Shown here: one piece after another, positions 37,912 to 46,338 of the stretch
Numbering within the stretch: position 1 is the first letter of the stretch
Layout of the letters: each line of letters starts with the position of its first letter
DNA from: Lysinibacillus mangiferihumi
GTDB lineage: Bacteria; Bacillota; Bacilli; Bacillales_A; Planococcaceae
Length of the DNA stretch: 64,000 nt
Assembly (NCBI RefSeq): GCF_003049665.1
Contig: NZ_PYWM01000026.1
Location: 1-64,000 of the forward strand
Direction of reading: 5' to 3'
Notes under the pieces: model-generated
Told to the model about the DNA's origin: nothing
The model's input: only the letters and a program-made list of their open reading frames with translations
Database searches by the model: none
Program-made: the position numbers and the translations under genes

Positions 37912-37953
37912 CACAAGAAGATATCCTGAAAATAGATATCTTCTTGTGTAATA
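37912..37953 (+). terminator. Terminator after the helicase gene
   Basis: A perfect 14-bp stem, CACAAGAAGATATC pairing with GATATCTTCTTGTG, a 9-nt loop, an A run on the 5' side, and TAATAAAAATT following. The T tract is weak. Confidence 0.75.
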
Positions 37954-38078
37954 AAAATTATACTATACATCAAATATCGGAAATTTATTTACAGTCGATT
38001 TCAACAGTGTTACATTATGATTACTATTTAATATATAAAATTTTGTAATTTTAGTAAATTAAGAAAGGATAAATAGTT

Positions 38079-38738
38079 ATGTTTTGTATTCATTGTGGAG
38101 AAAAAATTTCTGAAGAAGCATTGTTTTGCAGTAAGTGTGGAACTACAACCAACAAAAAAGAAGCACCGATCTTAACAGGTAAAGTTAATAGAAAATTCAA
38201 ACTCGGTGTTTTTTATTCTATTTCTGCTTATGTTATGGGTGGAGCTTTAATTCCTATTTTTATATTTATTTTTTTAACATTTAAATTCCATGAATCAATT
38301 TACGGCATTTTGTTGTCTATGCCTGGAGTACTTTATGTTGTAGGTTATGGAGTAGCAGTTTTATTATTTTCTCATTTTTTTGCAACCACTACGATGTCAA
38401 AAATATTAGTAAAAATTACTTTTATAACTTATCTAATAGGAACTATTGTAGTAGCAATCAATATCCCTTTCTTCCTTTTTGCTGCAGTTTCTGTTGATTT
38501 TAATACGATTAGTGATATGAATCCAATATTCTCAGATGGAAAAAAAAGAATTGTTGCGCTCTTAATGATACTCCCTGTTTTATTTGTTATGGCTAGTTAT
38601 TTATTGATAATTTTCTTATTATTAAAAAGATGGTTTAAAAAAGAAAAAGGAATTACTCTTAAAAAAGGTTTGCAATCCATTTTCAGGCCAAAATTTAATA
38701 AAATTAAATTCATTAATATTGTGAAAAATTTAAGATAA
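38079..38738 (+). CDS. Zinc-ribbon membrane protein, unknown
   Basis: A 219-residue protein with an N-terminal zinc ribbon (FCIHCGEKISEEALFCSKCG, two CxxC pairs) and four membrane helices from about residue 45 to 190, then a lysine-rich cytoplasmic tail. GAAAGGAT lies 8 nt upstream of the ATG. Such proteins are common in Bacillaceae with no assigned role. It is separated from the helicase by a terminator, so it may not be part of the same unit. Confidence 0.8.
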   Translation: MFCIHCGEKISEEALFCSKCGTTTNKKEAPILTGKVNRKFKLGVFYSISAYVMGGALIPIFIFIFLTFKFHESIYGILLSMPGVLYVVGYGVAVLLFSHFFATTTMSKILVKITFITYLIGTIVVAINIPFFLFAAVSVDFNTISDMNPIFSDGKKRIVALLMILPVLFVMASYLLIIFLLLKRWFKKEKGITLKKGLQSIFRPKFNKIKFINIVKNLR

Positions 38739-39063
38739 ATATATCAAAAAGATTAGAGACTAGAGTATCTGGCATCTGGTCTTTTTATTTATTAAAAGAA
38801 ATTAATACATAGCAATTGCAATGATTCTAAAGATCGTTCCGAGCTTCTCTGATACTGCATAGACGGTTGCCGAGAGTGCTCCCTTCGGGTTAGTTGAACA
38901 AAGTAGGAATTATTGGAACTTCATCTTAAGTTCTGGCGTCAATCGTCACCTTTGCTTTTTACAAAATACCAAAACATAAAAACCATCTATTAAATCAATA
39001 TCAACATAATTTCATACTACTTATATTAGTTCTTCATTTCAAAACAAAAAGGAAGCAGATTAA
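38739..39063. other. 325-bp gap without a gene
   Basis: Contains an imperfect hairpin near 38756-38785 (GACTAGAGTATCTGGCATCTGGTC with following TTTTTATTT) that could terminate the zinc-ribbon gene. The rest (38860-38960) is more G+C-rich, with no readable gene or recognised RNA. Confidence 0.45.
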
Positions 39064-39276
39064 ATGATTAAAACACTGGAACCAATGACTAATCGTGTTT
39101 TCTTCGTACTCTTTGAAAGAAACATCTATGCGAATGTAAACGTAACTAATGACGGCTGGCATGTATGTAGCTTTCGATCTGAGGCGGAAACGCAAGAGGA
39201 CTTCGTCAAGGAATGCGAGAAGTTCATGAAGACGAGCAAGTATAAGAGAGCCCTTGCATTGCAGAGGGGATATTGA
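39064..39276 (+). CDS. Small 70-residue protein, phage-like, unknown
   Basis: A soluble, charged protein with one tryptophan and a lysine/arginine-rich C-terminus. AAAGGAAG lies 7-8 nt before the ATG. I recognise no domain. It is translationally coupled (TGATG) to the tiny membrane ORF that follows. Size, packing and setting are typical of phage early genes. Confidence 0.6.
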   Translation: MIKTLEPMTNRVFFVLFERNIYANVNVTNDGWHVCSFRSEAETQEDFVKECEKFMKTSKYKRALALQRGY

Positions 39277-39368
39277 TGGGAGGTGAAGACATATTTACTC
39301 ATATCTTGTATTGCCTTGGCTTTATGGCGCTTGGCGTATACACGACAGTTAAAACGCTTGTAATCTAA
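39276..39368 (+). CDS. 30-residue single-helix membrane peptide
   Basis: The ATG overlaps the previous stop (TGATG), and AGAGGGGA lies about 8 nt upstream. The peptide starts MGGEDIFTHILY, then has a hydrophobic helix to the end (CLGFMALGVYTTV). A toxin-, holin- or regulator-like membrane peptide is possible. Its short length means it could be chance. Confidence 0.45.
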   Translation: MGGEDIFTHILYCLGFMALGVYTTVKTLVI

Positions 39369-39380
39369 TGACACTTCAGT

Positions 39381-39407
39381 CCTTGTCTTGTATAATCAAA
39401 GACAAGG
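39381..39407 (+). promoter_or_regulatory. Dyad overlapping a TATAAT box before a small gene
   Basis: CCTTGTCTT pairs with AAGACAAGG around GTATAATCA, so a TATAAT -10 box at 39391-39396 sits at the dyad centre. It may be a repressor operator or, if transcribed, a hairpin just before the ribosome site AAGGTGGTG at 39404. Confidence 0.5.
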
Positions 39408-39417
39408 TGGTGACGCA

Positions 39418-39654
39418 ATGAATTTAATAGACCTTATGAAGTGCCGCTTTGTATTTGACCTATTGGAATCAGAGCTTTTTAAGCTTTCATACCACAAGAA
39501 TTCTTTCCGTGCGGCATTCTCTAAAAGACCTGTTGATCTCGTTAAGGTACGCGCAACAGTTCGTAGTCTACAAGGCAACTCACTTAGGATAACTAATATT
39601 AAAGTCACGTCTAAAGATAAAAGCAAAACTATTATATCTTTCCATTCTGAATAA
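39418..39654 (+). CDS. 78-residue small basic protein, unknown
   Basis: A soluble protein, MNLIDLMKCRFVFDLLES at the start and lysine/serine-rich at the end, perhaps a small winged or ribbon DNA-binding protein, though no motif is clear. The ATG at 39418 is preferred over one ten codons upstream because AAGGTGGTG lies 5-6 nt before it. It is the right-most gene of the accessory island. Confidence 0.6.
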   Translation: MNLIDLMKCRFVFDLLESELFKLSYHKNSFRAAFSKRPVDLVKVRATVRSLQGNSLRITNIKVTSKDKSKTIISFHSE

Positions 39655-39855
39655 TATTTTGTATCTTGGAAGTTAGTATGCGGAAAGGAAATACACAGCT
39701 TTAGCTGCTACGCTATTGTGTAAAAAACTATCTGTTACATAAAAAGAAAAGTACTTACGTTCCCATCCTGTTAGCTACTTGGACAATAGCATGTTCCTAA
39801 ATAAACTACAAAAATAGTTTTGGCATATGTTAACTTAATAACTTTGTAAAAAAGA

Positions 39856-39885
39856 AAAAGATGTACCATAATCAGCACATCTTTT
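39856..39885. terminator. Terminator between the island and the PfkB kinase gene
   Basis: AAAAGATGT pairs with ACATCTTTT around a 12-nt loop, usable on both strands. It is about 40 bp beyond the kinase stop. The rest of 39655-39926 holds no gene. Confidence 0.7.
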
Positions 39886-39926
39886 AATTAATTTTTATTT
39901 ATATAGACCTACACCCACTGTAACTC

Positions 39927-40877
39927 TTATTTCTCTAATAAATGTTTGATATCTTCATAATACGGTAACGCAGTTAACGCACCTGGCTTTGTCGCTGCCA
40001 TCGCACCTAAGCGATTACCAAAGCTCACACAACGAACTAGCTCCTCTTCCGTTGTTGGTAAACCGTTGTAATGGACATCGCGCAGAACGCCTGCCATAAA
40101 TGCATCTCCCGCACCCGTAGTGTCCACTGGCACAACTTTCTCGGTCGGTACATGTATAACCTCACCGTTTAATACTGCATACGTGCCCTCTTCCCCTACA
40201 GTTACTAAAATAATCGGCACTAAATAACTGTTTAATTGTTCAATACCTTCTGCTAAAGTAGTCGTCTCTGTTAAGAAAAATAACTCATCATCCGTGACTT
40301 TTAAAATATCTACATTTTCAAAGAAAGAAGTAATGGTCTCACGACAAATTTCTTCACTGCTCCAACGCAAAGGTCGAATGTTGGCATCCATTGCGATAAT
40401 AGCACCTTTTTCCTTTGCCATATCAACAGCAGCACTAGTCGTTGCAAGTGCAGTTGGATGGAACATTGTGCCTGAGCACACAATGAGAGCAGAAGCATGT
40501 TTAAAGGCCGCTTCATTTAATTGTGTTGCTTCCACCTGTAAATCGGGTGTCTCATCGACATAATCTTTGAAAATTCGCTCACATGCTTCTGTTAAATGTA
40601 CGTATACACCACTTACACGTTTTGCAGGGTTAAATACCGCAAAATCGAGGTTCACGCCTTCTTGTGCAAGGCCATCTCGAACAAATTGTGAGCCTTCGTC
40701 ATCTCCTGTAATCGTAATTAGCGCAGATGGAGCACCGATACGGCTAATGCCTGCAGCCACATTTACCGTTGCGCCACCCATATATTTAGTAAAAGATGTA
40801 TTCGTTACATCATCAGCAATATAGTCAATAAAAGCATCTCCATAGACTAAAATATAATCCTTATCTTCCTTTGTCAT
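39927..40877 (-). CDS. PfkB-family sugar kinase, fructokinase-like
   Basis: A 316-residue ribokinase-fold kinase. The N-terminal signature GGATVNVAAGISRIG lies near residue 31, and the C-terminal signature DTTGAGDAFMAGVL near residue 250 contains the catalytic aspartate. The general fold fits fructokinase or 2-keto-3-deoxygluconate kinase. The start has GGGGGGAC-type purines just upstream. It is monocistronic with no sugar transporter beside it, so the substrate is not certain. Confidence 0.88.
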   Translation of the reverse strand: MTKEDKDYILVYGDAFIDYIADDVTNTSFTKYMGGATVNVAAGISRIGAPSALITITGDDEGSQFVRDGLAQEGVNLDFAVFNPAKRVSGVYVHLTEACERIFKDYVDETPDLQVEATQLNEAAFKHASALIVCSGTMFHPTALATTSAAVDMAKEKGAIIAMDANIRPLRWSSEEICRETITSFFENVDILKVTDDELFFLTETTTLAEGIEQLNSYLVPIILVTVGEEGTYAVLNGEVIHVPTEKVVPVDTTGAGDAFMAGVLRDVHYNGLPTTEEELVRCVSFGNRLGAMAATKPGALTALPYYEDIKHLLEK

Positions 40878-41149
40878 TGTAGTCCCCCCGAAAGTCTATT
40901 CATTCTAGATTAACATGAAAGTTGAATTCCAATAAAGTTTTAAACTTTCGGAAAAATAATGAAAGACATACATCATTTACGCCAGCACAGCTTCTTTAGC
41001 TTAATTTGGCCATCCAAAGGAGGAAAACCCGCCCGTAAAGGCAACCAACGGCAGTGTTTTCTATATTTAATTTGAAACATTTTTCTGTTTTATTCTTCTA
41101 ACGATTATATTTTTTTCCTTTCAGCAATGGCGGCATCGATGTATAGTTC

Positions 41150-41213
41150 GTAAGACGAGGAATCCCAGCGCCTGCAAGGGTTGTGCTGAGCGGAAAGCAC
41201 CGACCGCAACGTC
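41150..41213. repeat. Degenerate relative of the 315-bp element core
   Basis: TGTGCTGAGCGGAAAGCACCG and adjoining TAAGACG...GGGTTG segments match the G+C-rich core of the dispersed element. Terminal repeats and the terminator hairpin are missing. The rest of the 40878-41321 gap shows no gene. Confidence 0.5.
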
Positions 41214-41321
41214 TATCCATAGCCAAAATATTTGATAAATATAAAGTAGCGAATATTTCAAAAGCTTGAGACATCATCTATCTTTGTTATACTTGCCTAT
41301 AGAAAGGTAGGGATTTTAACA

Positions 41322-41885
41322 ATGAGTATTACGATTCGACAAGCACAACCACAGGATGCCCGTGCCGTTGTGCCACTAATTATTGATGCGATTGGTGAGA
41401 TTGCCAACCGTTTAACAGGTGAACAGACAGCTTCAATGGTTGAACAAGAACTAACAGTCCTCTTCAAACGTGAAGACAACAGACACTCTTATTTAAATAC
41501 TTTTGTTGCTGTGGAAGGTGAACAAGTATTAGGCATCCTTGTTTACTATAATGGTGAACAAGCCATTCAAATGGATGCCAATCTCGTAAAATGGCTTGAA
41601 GAGAAAAACGCTCCTTCTATCGCCATCGATCAAGAGGCGCATCAAGATGAATATTATATTGATACAGTTTGTGTAGCACCAGAGGCTCGTGGTAAAGGAA
41701 TCGGTACACTATTAATCCAATTCGCCATTGAGCAAACAAAACAACGAGGCTTTACAAAATTATCACTGAATGTTGAAACGCAAAAAGAAGATGCTCGTCG
41801 CTTATATGAACGTATGGGCTTTGTGATTACTGAACCATGGTCCATCATAGACGAACCTTTCCATCATATGGTGAAACAGATTTAG
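41322..41885 (+). CDS. GNAT-family N-acetyltransferase
   Basis: A 187-residue acetyltransferase. The acetyl-CoA loop VAPEARGKGIGTLLIQFAI lies near residue 118, and the C-terminal motif ARRLYERMGF near residue 160. It acetylates an unknown amine. It precedes the EamA permease by 18 bp, so the two are probably cotranscribed. Confidence 0.88.
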   Translation: MSITIRQAQPQDARAVVPLIIDAIGEIANRLTGEQTASMVEQELTVLFKREDNRHSYLNTFVAVEGEQVLGILVYYNGEQAIQMDANLVKWLEEKNAPSIAIDQEAHQDEYYIDTVCVAPEARGKGIGTLLIQFAIEQTKQRGFTKLSLNVETQKEDARRLYERMGFVITEPWSIIDEPFHHMVKQI

Positions 41886-41903
41886 GATGTGGATTAATTA
41901 AGC

Positions 41904-42806
41904 ATGAAAACAAATTTATTATATCCTCTGTTGATTGTCATCGCTTCTAGTAGCTATGGCATTTTATCGACCATTGTGAAAGTAGCTATGCTGGATGGCT
42001 TTACATCATCGGAGGCGGTATCGAGTCAATATATCATTGGCTTTATACTTGTTTTAACAATTTTTATCATCACTCAAAGAAAACTACCGAAACTTTCAAA
42101 ACACGGACTATTTATATTAGTCAGCGCAGGGGTTTTTACAGGTATTACTGGCATCGTTTACGGCGAGTCATTAAAATATTTACCTGCATCTCTAGCTGTC
42201 GTTATGCTTTTCCAATTTACTTGGATTGGTTTGTTGTTGGATTGCGTTCTCCATAAACGTATGCCAAGTAGACCAGAAGTCATTTCGATACTGATACTAT
42301 TTGCGGGAACTATTTTAGCTGCCGGTGTATTGAATGTCGATTTAAGCGATATTGCGATTCAAGGCTGGTTATTTGGGTTAGCTGCTGCATTTACATTTGC
42401 CTGCTTTATCCAATTTAACTCTCGTCCCGTTGAAGGTGTTACAACGACATCAAGAGTTTTAATTGTTTCTTTTGTAGCACTAATTATGATTAGTATTTTC
42501 CTCAGTCCTGAAATTGCATGGAATGGCAAATTATTCGCTGAAGGCTTATGGAAATATGGATTAGCACTTGGACTATTCGGTATAATCTTACCCATTTATT
42601 TATTTTCAATTGCAGTACCCAAAGTGGGTGGCGCACTGGCCTCTATTTTAAGTGCGATTGAACTACCTGTAGCTGTGACTGTTTCTGTTATCGTATTGCA
42701 TGAATCACTCACTGTTTTACAAGTAATTGGCATTGCTTTAGTTATTATCGGCATGATGCTACCTAGTATGCTTGCCAATCGAAACTCACCCGTAAAAACT
42801 CCTTAA
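41904..42806 (+). CDS. EamA/DMT-family permease
   Basis: A 300-residue, ten-helix drug/metabolite transporter-superfamily protein with two EamA repeats. YGESLKYLPASLAVVMLFQF near residue 90 is the typical helix pair of the first repeat. The ribosome site is weak, consistent with coupling to the acetyltransferase just upstream. A perfect terminator follows. Confidence 0.87.
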   Translation: MKTNLLYPLLIVIASSSYGILSTIVKVAMLDGFTSSEAVSSQYIIGFILVLTIFIITQRKLPKLSKHGLFILVSAGVFTGITGIVYGESLKYLPASLAVVMLFQFTWIGLLLDCVLHKRMPSRPEVISILILFAGTILAAGVLNVDLSDIAIQGWLFGLAAAFTFACFIQFNSRPVEGVTTTSRVLIVSFVALIMISIFLSPEIAWNGKLFAEGLWKYGLALGLFGIILPIYLFSIAVPKVGGALASILSAIELPVAVTVSVIVLHESLTVLQVIGIALVIIGMMLPSMLANRNSPVKTP

Positions 42807-42838
42807 AAATGGATAAAACCATTTTTAAGGAGTTTTTA
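42793..42838 (+). terminator. Strong terminator after the EamA gene
   Basis: A perfect 18-bp stem, AAAACTCCTTAAAAATGG pairing with CCATTTTTAAGGAGTTTT, with a 6-nt loop and a T tract. It begins inside the last codons. Confidence 0.92.
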
Positions 42839-42894
42839 ATTTTTACAAAATATCGTTGAAAACAGTCAATTTTTTAAATTATGATAGTAATAAC

Positions 42895-42919
42895 GTTAGA
42901 ATTTTTTAATTATTCTAAC
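42895..42919 (+). promoter_or_regulatory. Operator-like dyad upstream of the binding-lipoprotein gene
   Basis: Perfect 8-bp arms GTTAGAAT and ATTCTAAC separated by 9 nt lie about 70 bp before the start codon and just upstream of a TATACT-like -10 near 42940. This is the size and position of a repressor site. It does not match the Fur consensus. Confidence 0.5.
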
Positions 42920-42987
42920 ATTAATGTTTTATTTTAGTATTATACTGCACTATGTAAGCAACTTACTAAAGGAAGGGGAAGAGGATT

Positions 42988-44094
42988 ATGAAAAAAACAC
43001 GTATTTTTGGATTTTTGCTTGTGTTGATGCTGATCGTTGTAGCTGCTTGTAGTAGCACTGACGATAAGGGTTCGACAAAAGATGCTGAAAAAAGCGACAC
43101 GGCATCTAATGCTGAAAAAGCCGATGGAAACACATCTCCGTCAGGTAAGCTGGTCATTTACACAGGGCGTGATGAAGAAATGGTGCAAGGCGTAATCGAT
43201 CAGTTTAATGAGAAGTACCCTGACATTCAAGTGGAGTTTTTAACAATGGGGGCTCAACAAATATTAGAGCGTCTACGCGGTGAAAAAGCGAATCCTCAAG
43301 CAGATTTTTGGTGGGGTGGTACTCAATCCGCCTTAATGGTTGGAGCAAACGAGGATTTACTCCATGCATGGCAACCGAGCTTTATCGACACAATAGATGC
43401 AAACTATAAAGATACAGAAGGTCGCTGGTTCGGTGAAATGCTATTACCTGAAGTCATTATGATTAATAGTGACTTACTAACAAAAGAAACCGGTCCACAA
43501 GATTGGGATGATTTATTAGATCCGAAATGGCAGGACCAAATTTTAATTCGTGGTGTATTAGCGTCAGGAACTATGCGCACGATTTATTCATCCATGATTG
43601 TTCGTCAAGGTGCCGACACACCTGACAAAGGTTACGAATGGCTATTAAAATTAGATGCGAACACAAAAGAATATACGCAAGATCCTAATGCACTTTATTT
43701 AAAGCTTACACGTCAAGAAGGCAGTGTTTCATTATGGAATTTACAAGATATCCTATTGAAAAAGTATACAACAGATTATCCGTTTGATTACATTTATCCA
43801 AAGAGTGGTGCACCAATTTTAGTGGATGGTGTTGCGGTTGTTAACAAGGCAAAAAATTTAGAGAACGCAAAATTATTCGTTGAATTTTTATTTGAAAAAG
43901 ACATGGTTACGAAATTAGCGAACGACTATTACCAAATTCCAACACGCTCCGACATTGATCAAGCGACAATGCCAGAATGGTATCAGGAATTAGATTTAAA
44001 AACGTTTGATATTGATTGGCAATTAATGTCGGAAAAAGAGGCAGAATGGATGGAACACTGGGATACAAATATAAAAGGTAGAGGGAAGAAATAG
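42988..44094 (+). CDS. ABC importer binding lipoprotein, Fe/2-AEP/sugar-phosphate class
   Basis: A 368-residue family 1-type solute-binding protein. The lipobox is VAAC near residue 20. IYTGRDEEMVQGVIDQFNEKYPDI near residue 55 and AGADFWWGGTQ-like residues near 110 match the FbpA/AfuA/PhnS group, which binds ferric ions, hexose phosphates or aminoethylphosphonate. No obvious ferric Tyr-Tyr pair was seen. It is followed by a terminator, so it is its own unit, while the cognate permease and ATPase lie 2-5 kb downstream in a second unit. Confidence 0.87.
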   Translation: MKKTRIFGFLLVLMLIVVAACSSTDDKGSTKDAEKSDTASNAEKADGNTSPSGKLVIYTGRDEEMVQGVIDQFNEKYPDIQVEFLTMGAQQILERLRGEKANPQADFWWGGTQSALMVGANEDLLHAWQPSFIDTIDANYKDTEGRWFGEMLLPEVIMINSDLLTKETGPQDWDDLLDPKWQDQILIRGVLASGTMRTIYSSMIVRQGADTPDKGYEWLLKLDANTKEYTQDPNALYLKLTRQEGSVSLWNLQDILLKKYTTDYPFDYIYPKSGAPILVDGVAVVNKAKNLENAKLFVEFLFEKDMVTKLANDYYQIPTRSDIDQATMPEWYQELDLKTFDIDWQLMSEKEAEWMEHWDTNIKGRGKK

Positions 44095-44120
44095 AGCAAC
44101 TCAGAAAACGCGTGCTGATT

Positions 44121-44156
44121 AAAGGTATCAAGAAGCCCCTCTTGATGCCTTTTATT
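44121..44156 (+). terminator. Terminator after the binding-lipoprotein gene
   Basis: AAAGGTATCAAGA pairs with TCTTGATGCCTTT with one wobble pair around a 6-nt loop, followed by TATT. Confidence 0.85.
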
Positions 44157-44267
44157 AAAATTTAAGTACCTAATATAATAACCTGTAAAGACACATAAAA
44201 ATCTTTGCATCCCACACATAATGAAACATAAGGTTACAATACTAGCATTGTCAAATTTTATACTAAT

Positions 44268-44296
44268 TTGTTTTTTCAGATTATTCAATTTATAAT
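44268..44296 (+). promoter_or_regulatory. Consensus-like promoter of the exporter operon
   Basis: TTGTTT at 44268-44273, exactly 17 nt, then TATAAT at 44291-44296. It lies just ahead of the short leader ORF. Confidence 0.75.
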
Positions 44297-44327
44297 TATT
44301 ATACTTAAAATCGAAGGAGGATTACTT

Positions 44328-44384
44328 ATGGTACTAAATAAAAGTATTTTTAAAGGAATCGCTTTTCTGTCATTCGGATTTTAA
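44328..44384 (+). CDS. 18-residue leader or signal peptide ORF
   Basis: A strong ribosome site, AAGGAGG at 44314-44320, lies 7 nt before the ATG. The peptide is MVLNKSIFKGIAFLSFGF. It is hydrophobic with two lysines. It lies 32 bp after a consensus-like promoter and about 120 bp before the ABC exporter start. Two mutually exclusive hairpins follow. Two explanations are possible: a leader peptide that controls downstream read-through by ribosome stalling, or a small exported peptide handled by the exporter. A real translated ORF seems likely because the ribosome site is the best in this part of the window. Confidence 0.6.
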   Translation: MVLNKSIFKGIAFLSFGF

Positions 44385-44397
44385 TTTCTATCCCTAA

Positions 44398-44475
44398 AAT
44401 TTGCGATTTTATCAGTTAATTAAACAATTCCGCGTGACAGGCTAACGCAAATTGTATTTGGAATATAAATACAAT
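44398..44475 (+). promoter_or_regulatory. Alternative hairpins between leader ORF and exporter gene
   Basis: AATTTGCG at 44398-44405 pairs with CGCAAATT at 44446-44453. ATTGTATTT at 44451-44459 pairs with AAATACAAT at 44467-44475. The two helices share 44451-44453, so they compete, which is the layout of an attenuator or translational switch. Neither has a terminator-like T run, so control at the level of translation or message stability is as likely. Confidence 0.5.
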
Positions 44476-44502
44476 ATATACTGTATAATTAGGTGAAGAA
44501 TC

Positions 44503-46293
44503 ATGAATACAATCTACTCTTATGTCAAACTTACCTTAAAAACCTTCCCTCTTTTTTGGGGGGCTTCCAAGTTTTATTCTATTATTTTGTTCGTTATTAT
44601 TCCCTTTCAAGCAATACTACCATCTCTAACTCTATGGTTTTCGAAAGGATTAATCGATGCTATTTCTACTACCGACACCATCGTTTATTCTATCATTATT
44701 TTCTTTGTACTAGCCTGGATAGTTGTATCATTTTTGAATGCCATATTAGGACCATTAGAAATGACTTTTCAAGGTTTAATGACGGATAAATTAATTGCCC
44801 AATTAAATAAAAGCTTGATGGATAAATCCTCAGAAATCAAAGGATTATACTACTTCGAAAATCCGGAATTTTATGACGATATCCAAGTGCTTGAGCAAGA
44901 GGCTGCATGGCGACCAGTAAACCTTATTGTTTTTACGTCAGGCATGATTAGTAGTGCTCTAACAGGCATTTCGATGCTGGTGTTATTGACGAACTTTAAT
45001 ATTTGGATTGCATGCATTATTTTTGTTGCGATCGTTCCGCAGGCTATCGTTACCTATCGATTACAGAAGGAAGCATTTGAAACACTTGTCACGAATAGTC
45101 CGGAAGCAAGGAAGATGCAATATTATAGCTCTGTCATGCTGTCAAAAGAACATATTAAAGAAGTGAAATTGTATAACACAGCTACCTTCTTCATTAATAA
45201 ATACATGATGACATTTAATAAAATTCATACTGATATTAAAAAAATTAGATATAAACAAGCTTGCTACTCCATCGTCTTTGTTGGAATTGGCATGGTTGGC
45301 ATTGGCTTCAGTTTTTGGTGGGTGGTCAATGGTGTACTGAATAATACATTTACTGCAGGAGATATATTAATTTTCGCTTCATCTATTTTACTTGCCCGTC
45401 AAAGTTTGGCGAGTTTTATCGAAAATTCAAGCTTGCTCTATGACACGCTACTTTATATGGAAAAATACTTTAAATTTATTTCTTTAAAATCAGATATTAC
45501 ATCAGGTGAGAAAATATTGTCGCTAGAAAAAAATGAATTTACGATTCGATTTAACAATGTATCCTTTCAATACCCTAATTCCTCAAAACTGATACTCGAC
45601 AATATCAGTTTTACAATCAACATGGGCGAAAAGATTGCACTTGTCGGCGAAAATGGTGCTGGGAAATCGACTATCGTTAAGCTGATTACAAGATTATATG
45701 AACCAACCGAAGGAATCATCGAATTAAACGGCATTGATATTACCGAATATGAAATCGACGCATACCGCAAAATTATTGGTATAGTGTTCCAAGACTTTTC
45801 GCGTTACCAGTTAACTTATAAAGAAAATATTTTGATTAGTAACACAGAAAATACTAATGATGATGGAATGTTAGCAATTGTTACCGAAAAAAGCGGTCTT
45901 GAGGAGTTGGTTGGAAGTTTTGAGCATGGCTACGAGCAAGTTTTAAGTAAAAACTTTGATAATGGAACAGAACTTTCAGGTGGTGAATGGCAAAAAGTGG
46001 CGATTGCCAGAGCTTACTTCCGCAATGCGGCATTTCTTATTTTAGATGAACCGTCTGCATCTCTTGACGCAAGAAGTGAGCATCAAATGCTTGAAACCTT
46101 AACAGACCTTTCAGCAACGAAAACATTACTATTAATAACACATAAATTATCTGCTTTAAATATGGTGGATCGTATCATTGTATTACAAGACGGACATATA
46201 GCAGAGGAAGGTTCGATGCAAGAACTGTTGACCAGCAAAGGCTATTTTGCGGAATTGTATCAACTACAGGCTAATAAGTATGTCAATTGGTGA
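44503..46293 (+). CDS. ABC exporter, fused membrane and ATPase domains
   Basis: A 596-residue half-transporter: six helices in residues 20-320 and an ATPase domain from about 345. Walker A is GENGAGKSTIVKL, the signature is LSGGEWQKVAIARAYF, and Walker B is FLILDEPSASLDARSE. The signature with EWQ is typical of exporters of small peptides and peptide-like products (lantibiotic and cyanobactin clusters). No peptidase domain is present. GTGAAG precedes the ATG. It is 45 bp from the next gene, so it is in one operon with the importer ATPase, permease, lyase and kinase. Confidence 0.88.
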   Translation: MNTIYSYVKLTLKTFPLFWGASKFYSIILFVIIPFQAILPSLTLWFSKGLIDAISTTDTIVYSIIIFFVLAWIVVSFLNAILGPLEMTFQGLMTDKLIAQLNKSLMDKSSEIKGLYYFENPEFYDDIQVLEQEAAWRPVNLIVFTSGMISSALTGISMLVLLTNFNIWIACIIFVAIVPQAIVTYRLQKEAFETLVTNSPEARKMQYYSSVMLSKEHIKEVKLYNTATFFINKYMMTFNKIHTDIKKIRYKQACYSIVFVGIGMVGIGFSFWWVVNGVLNNTFTAGDILIFASSILLARQSLASFIENSSLLYDTLLYMEKYFKFISLKSDITSGEKILSLEKNEFTIRFNNVSFQYPNSSKLILDNISFTINMGEKIALVGENGAGKSTIVKLITRLYEPTEGIIELNGIDITEYEIDAYRKIIGIVFQDFSRYQLTYKENILISNTENTNDDGMLAIVTEKSGLEELVGSFEHGYEQVLSKNFDNGTELSGGEWQKVAIARAYFRNAAFLILDEPSASLDARSEHQMLETLTDLSATKTLLLITHKLSALNMVDRIIVLQDGHIAEEGSMQELLTSKGYFAELYQLQANKYVNW

Positions 46294-46338
46294 AATCAAT
46301 GCATAACTGTCTTTTCAAAATAGAAAGGAGCATTGCAT

